A DNA stretch of 64,000 bases from Sesamum alatum (taxonomy: Eukaryota; Streptophyta; Magnoliopsida; Lamiales; Pedaliaceae): contig JACGWO010000003.1 in assembly GCA_034509735.1 (NCBI GenBank), forward strand, positions 42,454,873 to 42,518,872, given 5' to 3'. Position numbers and translations under genes: made by a program. Under the pieces are notes generated by a model, which worked only from the letters and a program-made list of their open reading frames with translations, did no database searches and was not told the origin of the DNA. Positions 1-9,892 of this stretch are shown here, in pieces; positions within the stretch are counted from its first letter, which is position 1, and each line of letters opens with the position of its first letter.

Positions 1-42
1 AGTCACAAAACATCCTTAAAAAAACAAAAAGATGAAAATGAT

Positions 43-1266
43 TTAATTAGTTGAATTTGCGTCAGTAGTAGTTGGCTTGTTCTTTCTTCTACTGGGTTTA
101 TTACCACTACTTGGATGTTTACTCGCCCCGCAGACTATTGTAAACTCGATTCCATAGACCAAACAAGAAAACAGGCCCCCGTCAGAGTTCCTCCTGGAAT
201 GCCTTTTGGTCATCGATAACTCCGAATCATCGTCGCCATTTTCCAGGTCAGTATGGCTATCAGAAACCTCCCTTCTCCACCTTTCTCTACTAGTTCTAAT
301 TCTATACCCTTTGGCCTTAGCTTCCTCAATCGTCAGCTCCTCCAGGATTGAGCTGCCTGTGTCCTCATTTCTCTCTAATCTTATCTGGTTTGCGGGCTGC
401 TTCACCGGCAGCGGTGGCTGCAGGTACAGCTGCTTGGCTAGCTCAGCGGCCACGATGGACGCTGATGGCCCGACATCCGAGCACAGTTCTGACCCATTCA
501 CCATGGAACTTTTGCAAACTGATCCGTTGATGATCGAGCCATCGATTATTGATCCTGGTTTTAGTGAGAAGTCCTCGGCGTTCATCTCGGATCCCACGCT
601 CAGCGAGCGCCAGAGCTGGATTTTCCTTTCGAGTTCTTTCTTGTCCTCTTCTCCATCTTCGTCTTGCTGCAGCTGCTGCTGCAGGCTGAGAACACCTGCC
701 TTTTTCTGGTTTTCTTCATGGAAATTATTTTCGGGGTTAGGGTTGAGAGGCATGCTTCTCATGGTGGTGTCGAGGAGGGATACTCCCATGTTGAGGATTC
801 CCTGTGGGGCTCCGGACGGGCGACGGACCTGGAGGGCGATGAACCTCGTGCTCCTGGGGAGGTTCTGTAGTGCGATTCCCGATGGCGGGGCCAGGAGGTC
901 ACTGATGAGAACCCGGACGGTCCCTACAAGGACGTCACGGAACCAGGAGACCGTGTAAATCTCCACGGTCATAGCAGAATTTTCCGAGATGAGGGATTTG
1001 GCGTCGACACGAAACGAAAACTTTTCATTCCATGTGGGGTGCGTGTGGCCCTGCAGATCCGTTCTGGTGGTGAGCTTTCGATTAGGATTGATCCATGCGA
1101 CGGCATACGTGCGCATCGATTTGCAGACAGGAGCCAGGTCTTGAGCAGATATGAGGCTAACATCGAGGAGCTGGAGTGGGGTGGGTGGCAGAGGTGGATC
1201 GGAGATACACGAGGAGGCAGCGGTGGAGCTGGCGGCGGTGGTCGGGTTTTGGGTTGTGGGATCCAT
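43..1266 (-). CDS. C2-domain protein (plant calcium-dependent lipid-binding-like family)
   Basis: Single-exon frame of 407 residues starting at an ATG at 1264-1266 (MDPTTQNP...). The frame stays open a further 75 codons upstream, but that part is low-complexity and does not resemble the paralogue at 17.7-19.3 kb, so the downstream ATG is preferred. Residues about 25-140 form a C2 beta-sandwich (PLQLLDVSLISAQDL ... HTHPTWNEKFSF ... AMTVEIYTVSWFRDVLVG). C2 domains of this kind usually bind membranes. The acidic calcium ligands of a classical C2 domain are largely absent (loop 1 reads APVCKSMRTYAVAW), so calcium-independent membrane or protein binding is more likely. The middle is low-complexity and charged with a Q-rich stretch. 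The C-terminus carries GLFSCLVYGIEFTIVCG, aligning with the paralogue's GLMSCFGNAYGFECSFFCG, followed by a basic tail. Probably an intact host gene; its exact function is not recognised. Confidence 0.85.
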   Translation of the reverse strand: MDPTTQNPTTAASSTAASSCISDPPLPPTPLQLLDVSLISAQDLAPVCKSMRTYAVAWINPNRKLTTRTDLQGHTHPTWNEKFSFRVDAKSLISENSAMTVEIYTVSWFRDVLVGTVRVLISDLLAPPSGIALQNLPRSTRFIALQVRRPSGAPQGILNMGVSLLDTTMRSMPLNPNPENNFHEENQKKAGVLSLQQQLQQDEDGEEDKKELERKIQLWRSLSVGSEMNAEDFSLKPGSIIDGSIINGSVCKSSMVNGSELCSDVGPSASIVAAELAKQLYLQPPLPVKQPANQIRLERNEDTGSSILEELTIEEAKAKGYRIRTSRERWRREVSDSHTDLENGDDDSELSMTKRHSRRNSDGGLFSCLVYGIEFTIVCGASKHPSSGNKPSRRKNKPTTTDANSTN

Positions 1267-1539
1267 CCGCCCTCGGTGACAGGATGGACGAAGGAGGAGA
1301 TGGGAAAGGGAGAGAGTACTGATGTGAAGTTGTTGATCTGTTGGAGACGCATGGTGGGAAGGTGGTGGAGAAGTTTTGTTGTTGTTGATGATGTTTCTTG
1401 ACCATTGCTTGTTGATGTTGGAATTCTTGGAAATTGGTTGGCTATAATCAGGCAATTCCTTGATTTTAGCTGTAATTATATTCTTAACCAATAACTATTT
1501 TTTTTAATTAAGAAGCCTTCACCAATAATTTGTTTTTGG

Positions 1540-2056
1540 ATTAAATACGATTTTTGTCCTATATCTTTTCGTAAGTGTTTTAATCTTATATATTTTAAGG
1601 GAAGTAAATAGGGTATGTAAGTTTTTAATTTTTATGATTTTAATCTTTCAGTTACAGTTACTGGAGTTTATAAATATTGTCGGGAAAAGCATGTGGCTTG
1701 CACATGACTTTTTAATTTGGGCTTTTGTACCCATTGGGCAATTAATGGACCAAAATTACAAAAAAAATAAAAAAGTTACATGATCTATTCGCTACCCTAG
1801 AAAGAAAAAAGGACTAAAATATAAAAATACAAAAGATATAGGACGAAAAATTTGCTTCGATGCTAACAGAAATTGACCAATGGGAACAAAACCCTCAAAT
1901 TTAAAAAAAACACGCATGGGGCACATGCTTTTTTCCGAGAACAACCAAAATTGCGAAAAAATTAAAAAGTTATAGAACTTATTTGCTACCCTAGAAAGAT
2001 AAAGGATTAAAACGTCAAAACGCAAAAGATACATGACGAAAAATGCATTTGAGCCT
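1540..2056. repeat. Foldback/MITE-like inverted repeat
   Basis: The left side (ACGATTTTTGTCCTATATC, then TTTTAATCTT and GTAAGTTTTTAATTTTTATG) reappears inverted on the right as GATATAGGACGAAAAAT and GATACATGACGAAAAATGC. The right side is itself doubled: the phrase GCTACCCTAGAAAGA occurs at about 1,791 and 1,986 with the same following text. No transposase is seen. It lies in the upstream flank of the first C2 gene. Boundaries are approximate and no clear target duplication was found. Confidence 0.5.
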
Positions 2057-2190
2057 TTAATTTTTTTATATTGTTCGTTGCTACATCAGTACAATCAAAT
2101 TCAACTACTTATTTAATACATTAATATTTCTAAATCAACAAACATATTGAAACTAAATAAAAATAATAATAAAACACTACTATTTAATCT

Positions 2191-2448
2191 AGGGTAAATT
2201 GCAGTGACACCCCTTGTAATTAGACCAAAATACACAAACACCCCTTATTTTTGTTAAAATTAAAGCTACACCCCATGAGGTTGTAATTGTATTACAATTA
2301 CACGTCCTATTAAAGGCAAAGCTAACACTATACCCCTGAAAAACATTACACTCACACCCCTCAGGAGCTGTAACTATAATTTCACAAAAGATAGGGGGTG
2401 TTTGCGTAATTGGGCCTAACCTTAGGGGGTGTTAATGTAATTTACCCT
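2191..2448. mobile_element. Small MITE with AGGGTAAATT termini
   Basis: 258 bp with imperfect inverted ends: AGGGTAAATTGCAGTGACAC at the left and the inverse of GTTAATGTAATTTACCCT at the right, and inverted CACCCC/GGGGTG blocks inside. Non-coding. Its right end lies only a few bases from the start of CACTA element 1. The same AGGGTAAATT-type ends recur at 16,444-16,874 and, in related form, around 46.3-48.6 kb. Confidence 0.6.
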
Positions 2449-2459
2449 TTAACCTACAC

Positions 2460-3080
2460 TACAAAAAATACAGAAATAGGAACAGATAGAGACGACCGTT
2501 CCAGTTACCATTCCTAATAGGAACGGTTCAAGGAACAGTTGTGGAACGGTAAATCGTTGATGACGTTACTATCGTGGTAATTGTAATATAAATTAATAGG
2601 AACGGCCGGGCTGTTCCTATTAGAGTGCCAACATATGTAAGCCAATTTGTACACCTATAACCATTCCTAAAAGGGACTTGATATATTTTGGACTTCAATT
2701 TGGAATACATGTGTAAAATTTGGAACGGTTAGTTGAGCGGGAACACTTACCGTTGCTATATGGGTTCCAATGGCCAGGTCTATTTGGACCGGTGGACTGA
2801 CCATTCCAACATGTAGTCCTACAGAAGACCCTTTTACGCCATGGGAAAAAATGTAATGCAATTACCGTTCCAAATTGTGCGTATATAGTAAGTGCAATAT
2901 TGTTACAATTACTGTTCCCAATTGTACTCCAATTAGGAACAGTCCTTTTTTGGTGTGCCTCATACCGTTCCTAATATGCGCTAACGGCTATATTACAGCG
3001 GTAATATTACCGTTCCTGTTACCCCTCCTGAGGCTGTTCCTAAAGTTGGAACAATGACTATATTTAAACGGCTAGTTTTG
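2460..3080. promoter_or_regulatory. 5' subterminal GGAACGGT repeat array of CACTA element 1
   Basis: Many direct and inverted copies of GGAACGGT/ACCGTTCC and one-base variants (GGAACAGT, ACCATTCC), spaced roughly every 15-40 bp. In En/Spm, short subterminal motifs are bound by TNPA and serve both transposition and promoter control. The array sits just upstream of the TNPD-type gene at 3,368. The role here is inferred from family precedent. Confidence 0.75.
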
Positions 3081-3367
3081 TGTTCCAAATAATATTCCAA
3101 TGCCCATTCCAATATTTTCTATATATATGTCCCCATTCTTTGTCATTGTTCTTATAATTACTCTCCAACTCATTTTTTGTAACTCCCCCCCTTGATTCTT
3201 TATACGAAAAATCGAACATATCAATTATCGGGCGCGAATTTTGCATTGATATTGAAAGGTGTTTTGCTCAGGTAAGTGTGCAAAATTCTATAATTGTTAG
3301 TTATATACATATAATATGCTCTCGTCATTTAATTGCGTACTATTGTGAATTATACGTAGGACCGATC

Positions 3368-6300
3368 ATGTTAAGATAGTTGAGGAAATGGATGTATGAT
3401 TGAGACGTCCTGGGTGTGACGATGGAGTTTGAGGATGGTGTTACAGCATTTTTAGAATGGGTCTAGTCTCGGCGTGCATATATGGATGGGGACAAGATTA
3501 AGTGTCCCTGCCGGAAGTGCAAAAACGAACGGTTCAAAACATCAGACGAGGTAAATTTGATTTGTGTATGAAAGGGTTTATGCCAGAGTATTACAATTGG
3601 ACTTCGCATGGTGAGGAGAGGATGCAGGAATACTTTGAAGCATTGACAGCGCCCCCTGTGCAGCAGCAGCAAACGCCACCCGCTCAGGAGGAGGGTAGTT
3701 CGCATTGGGGTGATGCGGCTCAGATGGATTGGGCGCAGAGGATGGTATTCGATGCCGCCGGGCCGTCATTCGGGTCGTCGTACAACCAGGAGGGACCGAC
3801 TGATGATAGTACTCGGTATTGTCCATCTGATGTGGGTCCCAGTTCATATTACGATTCGGGGCCCTATGATTATGTGTCTGGCTTGTCAGACCGTTTTTTT
3901 GATGTAGTTCATGTTGCGGATCAATCATTGTGGAACGGCTGCACCACCTCTCAGTTGCGTCAATTTTCTCTTTGGTGAATATCAAGGCCGAAGGGGGTTT
4001 TCCGAGCATACATATGATCGGTTATGCCAGTGGGCTGATACTGTAATGCCCTGCGATGACACTTTCTCCGCCAATTATAACAATACGAAGAAAATTGATA
4101 AGAGAATTGGGTTTACCAATTTAGAAAGAGTGATGCTTGCAAAAACAGTTGCATGTTGTACTGGAAGGACGGTATTGATTTGAAATATTGCAAGTTCTTT
4201 GCAGATGCTAGGTACAAGCTCACTAGGGACAGAAATCCTAAATGCAAGAAGTCACTGTATGCCATTATTAGGTATCTACTGATTACCCCTCGACTGTAGA
4301 GGTTGTATGTGTTGGAGGCCACAACAGAGCATATGACTCGGCATGCGAGCCATCAGACAGAGGAATGATCCATGTGTCATTCGTCTGATGCAGAGGCTTG
4401 GAAACATTTTGACCGAACGTATCCTGATTTTGCAGCTGAGCCGAGGAATGTTAGACTTGGGTTGTGCACGGATGGGTTTGCTCCGCACGGCCAGTATAGT
4501 AAAACTTACTCATGTTGGCCCGTGATACTTACACCGTACAATCTCCTACCGGGAATGTGCATGAAGTCTGAGTATATGTTCCTTAAAATAGTGCTCCCTG
4601 GCCCATCGAATCCCTAACGTCTTATCGATGTCTATTTGGAGCCGTTGATCGAGGAGTTGCAGAATTTATGGCATGCGGGTGTACGTACGCACGATACTGC
4701 GAACCAGACATTCATGATGCATGTCGCATTGATGTGGACACTGAACGACCTTCCTGCTTATGGGACGGCGTCTGGATAGAGTACCGCCGGTGTTATGGGG
4801 TGTCCAGTTTGTATGGAGGACACACGGGCATTCCATTTACAGCACGGTCGGAAGGCATGCTATTTTGACTGCCACAGGCAATTCCTACCACCGATTCATC
4901 CTTATCGTAGGAACAAGAAAGCCTTCACTAAAAGTCGAATGGAGAGGAAGGTTGCACGTCCGAGGCTGACTGGAGAACTGATCCGAACCCGTGTCGATGC
5001 ATTTAGTGTGGCTGTCGAACAACCATTGAGTGAATCGGAAGGCTACGGTGTTGACCATAAGTGGACGAAGAGAAGCATATTCTGGGAGCTTGAATACTGG
5101 GGGGCGCATCTGATACGGCACAATTTTGATGTCATGCATATTGAGAAGAATGTGTTCGATAATATATTCAATATTGTGATGGACATGAAGGGAAAAACGA
5201 AGGACAATTTGAATGCACGGAAGGATCTGAAGATCATATGTAATTGGCCGGAGCATGTGGTGGACGAAAGGAGACCGATCGTGATGCTCAAGACGGTATA
5301 TACACTGACGAAGGAGCAAAAGAAGAAGATATATGAGTGGATTTGTTGTCTTAGGTTTCCTGATGGGTATGCCTATAACTTGGCCCGTTGCGTCGACCTG
5401 AAAGAGTTGAGGATGAACGGCATGAAGAGCCATGATTGTCATGTACTTATGCAGAAATTGATTACGGTTACCCTCCGTGGAATGCTTCCAGAGCACATGT
5501 GGGGGGCCTTGACGGAAGTGAGCCTTCTATTCCAGATCTTATGCTCAACAACACTACATGTGGCCAAGGTAAAAGAATTGGAAGATAGTGTAGCCGTCAT
5601 CCTGTGCAACCTCGAGAAAATTTTTCCTCCTTCTTTTTTTGGCTCAATGGAGCATCTAATTGTTCACCTTCCATATGAGGCGCGCGTTGGAGGCCCCGTG
5701 CAATACAGGTATGTACCCATTTGAAAGTTAATTAAATAAATACTGTTAAATATATATATTTTATTATTTGCATTTTAATAAATAGTCGTATGAATAGATT
5801 CCTACACGATTTGAAGAAAAAGGTGAAAAAACAAAGCACACATCGAGGCGTCAATTGTAGAGGCTTATATTGTCGAAGAATCGGACTTTTCTCCTCTTAC
5901 TACTTCGAACCGCACATTCTCTGCAAGCGAAACAGACCCGTTCGGAACGATGACCTCACGAGCAACGACGATAGAATAGTTTGGTCCATTTTCAATTACC
6001 CAAGCCGAGCAAGTGGAGCCTCGAAGAAGAGATGGCTGAGCGGGGAGGAACTTCATGCTATCGAGACATACGTCTTGCGTAATTGTGAAGTAGTTGCACC
6101 GTACTACGAGTAAGTGTCTTATACAAACGTAATTATTCTCGTATGAATCATTTCAATTTCAATTACATGTATATTTAACTATCAGTTTTACTATAACAGG
6201 TCATTCTTGAATGAACTGTTCGAGCAACACAATTCGGAGGACCCGATAATTGATCAACTAGTGGTGACACAATTCAAGGATTGGTTCAAGGCTCGGTAAG

Positions 6301-7082
6301 TATCATCGATTTCTTGTAAATGCGATATGCTCATTTAAATTGTAATCAATTATTTCAATTGTTGTATATATGATTAATTGGAGGTGAAACCCGAATTGAA
6401 TCACACAAACAACGAATTGTTGAAGTTGCATTATTGGGGGCCAAGAGCAGAAGTGACGACATACCCGTCTTACTTCGTCAATGGCTTCAATTTCCACACT
6501 GAACGTCACAATGTCGGGAAGCCAACAATGAATTGTGGTGTTTGTGTCAAAAGCTCATCATATATAGAGACGGATTCTGACTTCTATGGAATTTTGTAAG
6601 AGATAATTTAGCTAGATTACCCACTAATTCCAAACATGCACATTGTACTGTTTAATTGTCGCTGGGTCGACCCGGTCAGAGGCATGAAGATACACCCTAG
6701 TTATCACGTCGTTGATGTCAACTTCAAAAAAGCTCTACCAAAAAGAATGAACCATTCATACTGGCACAACAAGCAGCACAAGTCTACTACACGGATTACC
6801 CGACATTGGAGAGGGACAAAGTCGACTGGAAAGCTGTTTGCAAAATCAAGGCTCGAAGAGTAATCGATGACTCGCGATGGACCGAGGTCGCCTATCAGAT
6901 GGATAAAGTCGTACCTAATCCAGATGTTGTAATAGATAACCAAAACCTTTGAACTGTATGACCCAACGGAATACAATTGATCGTTGATCATGGAGCAGGT
7001 CCATCGCGCTCGCCAAACAGTGAATCCGAAGATGAAGATGAAGATAGCTTTGACGAGGCTGAGTCTAATGAAGAGACTTATT
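3368..7082 (+). pseudogene. tnp2/TNPD-type CACTA transposase, degraded (element 1)
   Basis: The catalytic-type transposase of the element. In order: a transposase-associated domain (about 3,368-3,640; DGDKIKCPCRKCK, CMKGFMPEYYNW); a Q/P-rich linker; a Transposase_21-type core, best preserved in a 309-residue open frame at 4,795-5,724 (MGCPVCMEDTRAFHLQHGRK, FDVMHIEKNVFDNIFNIVMD); a DUF4218-type segment (LEKIFPPSFFGSMEHLIVHL, continued at about 5,800-6,113); a short exon at about 6,200-6,296 ending in GTAAG; and a DUF4216-type segment (about 6,640-6,950; MKIHPSYHVVDVNF) with an acidic tail. Stops include TAG at 3,464-3,466, where element 2 has CAG, and the frame breaks repeatedly between 3,960 and 4,790. 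It is the longest copy of this gene in the window and shows the regions deleted from elements 2 and 4. Exact splice sites are unresolved. Confidence 0.85.
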
Positions 7083-7189
7083 GAATTTTCCAAAAAAATT
7101 CTGTAATTTTTTTATTACAGTTATTGTAAAAATTGTATTCAATAGATGTATTTTGATTATTCTAAGAAATCAGAATAAATTTTAAAAAT

Positions 7190-8570
7190 AGGAACGGATA
7201 TTTTATTCTAACCACCGTTTCTAATACAGGTACAACAATTTGAAATAGGTGCTAAACAAAAAAAAATGAGGGAAACTTGAATTAGGAACGGTCCAAATTT
7301 ATCAGGACCGTTCCCTATTTAAGATACAAATTTTCAAATATGGTGGCTAATTTAAAAAAAATGAGGGAAATTTAAATTAGGAACGGTCCATATTTATCAA
7401 AACCGCTCCTATTTGAGGTACAATATTTCAAATATGACGGATAATAAAAAAAAAATAAGGGAAATTTGAAATAGGAATGGTCCATATTTATTAGGACCGT
7501 TTCTATTTGAGGTACAATATTCCAAATATGGCGGCTAATAAAAAAATAAAGGAAATTTGAATTAGGAACGGTAGGTGAAAACCTACAACCATTCCAAACT
7601 AAAGTCCAATATTTCGTTTTGGCGCCCAATGAAAAATTGGTGGGAAATTCAACTATTGGACCGGTCAGTTTATATACGACCATTCCAAATGTCAATAGGA
7701 ACGGTACATACATGTGTGCATTAAAGTGACATCGTCCTTTCCATTAGGAACAGTATTGGGAACACCTTGTCTATTAGGTGATTGTTCCTAGTATTACAAT
7801 TCCAACCAATTGGTCCGATATCTCAACATCCGTCAGTCAGATCGACACCATTTTTTAACACATACAAGATTATGGATATGAATTGATGTCCAACGGTCTG
7901 ATTTTCAATCAGCAACCCGAATTTAAGGATGCATATGTTTTGTATGGTACATCATATCTAAAGGTTTGATTAGAATTTTGACGGTCTGTTTATGCCGTGC
8001 AGTACAACAACATAGGATCCTAGTTACATCTGTGAAATACTAACAAAAATAAATATACAAAAACGACTTCATATTCTGAACGTGTGTGTATTTTCTAAAA
8101 ATTACTATATATAGTCAAATTCATTCATTATCCAATTGTATATCTTTATTCAATCAGATGAGTGTTCGGAATGTATTTTTCTTAATTATAGTTTATTATT
8201 TTACTAGATAAATGGAATATATATAGGAACGGTTCCACTTGAATGTAGGAACAGTTACTATGTGGGTGACAGGAAACGACACTGTTTATTTCATTAGGAA
8301 CGATAATGGGAAACAATTTTCGTACTAAGTAACCGTTCCTATTAGTGCAATTGCTTAAACTAAGTATATGGAATTGTTATAGGAACGATCAAGTGTAATT
8401 CAGGAACGGCCTTAGGTGGGCACGGTAATGGGAACGGTAATACAATTAACAGACCGTTTCTATTTAGGTCAACATGAGTACACGTTATTAAAACGACATC
8501 GTATTAATGCAAAAACGGCGTCGTATTCGTTATTTGAACCGGTTGTGGGAACGGTCCTGTAAAATGATGA
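7190..8570. promoter_or_regulatory. Internal GGAACGGT cluster and conserved spacer (element 1)
   Basis: GGAACGGT/ACCGTTCC copies resume between the two genes of the element (7,190-7,790 and 8,220-8,570). They flank a block without the motif at about 7,799-8,180 that is conserved in elements 2 and 4. Towards its 3' end lie decayed ACGACGTCGT-type palindromes (8,490-8,530) and then the CT-repeat leader of the TNPA-like gene. This is probably the promoter region of the second gene; inference only. Confidence 0.6.
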
Positions 8571-8619
8571 CCGTTCCAACCAATTTATATAAATTGGCTC
8601 CTTGGCTGGTTTTTTTCTC

Positions 8620-8634
8620 ACTTTTGCCCAAAAG

Positions 8635-8684
<50 letters not shown>

Positions 8685-8859
8685 TCACCTTGCTCGCTGC
8701 CTCCATATACCGTCGCCGGCCGCCGCATCCAATCAACAGCCCGTACGTGGAGATCTCTCGCCCCCCTTGCCCTCGCTTGCTCCATCCACCGTCGCCGCCT
8801 GTTCGATTGACCCTCAGCCACCGCCCTCAGCCACTGCCGCCAGTACCACTACCAAGTAG
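8620..8859 (+). other. CT-repeat leader exon of the TNPA-like gene (element 1)
   Basis: A (CT)n tract at about 8,639-8,682 is followed by a GC-rich proline-coding stretch ending CTACCAAGTAGGGTT, a possible 5' splice site. The same order (CT tract, GC-rich exon-like block, ACTACCAAGTAGGG or similar, about 1 kb AT-rich stretch, then the TNPA-like ATG) occurs inverted in element 2 (30,236-30,545) and, without a long CT tract, in element 4 (52,588-52,915). This supports a transcribed leader exon rather than random microsatellite. Confidence 0.5.
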
Positions 8860-8869
8860 GGTTGTTATA

Positions 8870-9885
8870 AACCCTTTTTTTTTTTTTTTTTGTTTTGCAT
8901 TTTTCTGAAAATGCAGAATTTGAATTTTTCAATTTTTTGTGTAAATTGTTCCATTTCTGTATTTTGCATTTATTTTTTGTAAATTTTCTGTAAATTTCTA
9001 TAATAGTATGTAATTGTCGATGGTATGTAATTTCTGTAAATATTTTGTTCTAATTACTGTATGAAATTAGTGTGAATTTTTTGTAATTAGTTTGAATTTT
9101 CTGTTATATTTGGCGAATTTCTGTAATTAGTGTGAATTTTCTGTAATTTTTGGTGATTTTTCTGTAATTAGTGTGAATTTTCTGTAATTAGTGTGATTTT
9201 TCTGTCAATTAGTGTGAATTATTGTAATTAGTGTGATTTTTATGCAATTAGTGTGAATTATTGTAATTAGTGTGATTTTCTGTTAAAAAAACTGGAAATT
9301 TGTATATTTTAAAAATCTGAAATTTTGGAAATTTTCTTACAATTTAATGTAAATTTAAATAAATTTCAGAATTTCAATGTAAATTTCTGAAATTATGAAA
9401 ATTCGAAAATTTTCTATAAATTTTAAATTTTTGGTGATTTTTCTAATAATTTTCTGAATTTTTTAAATTTTTTTATGTCATTTTCTATAAATTTAAAATA
9501 TTTTTTAGAATTTTATGTAATTTTTTAAAATTATGTATTTTTAACAAAAATTTAAATCAAATTTTACTCATAATATATGAAATTTTTTTAATTTTCTGAA
9601 ATTTTAGAAAATTTGGGTAATTTTCTATAATATTCTGTAAGGATATAGACAAATAGTATTATTTAGTATAAATATATAGAAAAATACAAGGATTTAGTGC
9701 AATTTTAGGGTCAAATTTTAGAATTTAGTATAAATATATAGAAAAAATAAAAGGATTTAGTGAAACTTTAGGGTCAAAATTTGGGATAGTATAGATATAT
9801 AAAAAAATAGAAGGATTTAGTGTAATTAAGCCTCAATTTTAAATTCATGCGACTAATATTTTTTAAAAAAATTATAGATCATTAT
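8870..9885 (+). other. AT-rich probable intron with degenerate CTGTAATT repeats (element 1)
   Basis: About 1 kb with very strong strand asymmetry (T-rich on this strand). It consists of diverged short repeats built on TTTCTGTAATTAGTGTGAAT-like phrases, then A/T homopolymer-rich DNA and a threefold AGGATTTAGTG/AAATATATAGAAAAA phrase (about 9,650-9,830). No gene. Matching stretches in elements 2 (28,950-30,230) and 4 (51,270-52,560) occupy the same place, so it is best read as the first intron of the TNPA-like gene. Confidence 0.5.
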
Positions 9886-9892
9886 GGTCGGG

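Noticed and set aside
206..958. 250-codon plus-strand frame at the left edge
   Set aside because: Antisense of the C2-domain gene; no recognisable motif.
4885..5496. 203-codon minus-strand frame
   Set aside because: Antisense of the well-supported Transposase_21-type core on the plus strand.
8507..8908. Leu-Ser-rich 'protein' over the CT tract (and its mirror at 30,195-30,545)
   Set aside because: It is a translated CT microsatellite and GC-rich leader; the frame is not conserved between element copies.
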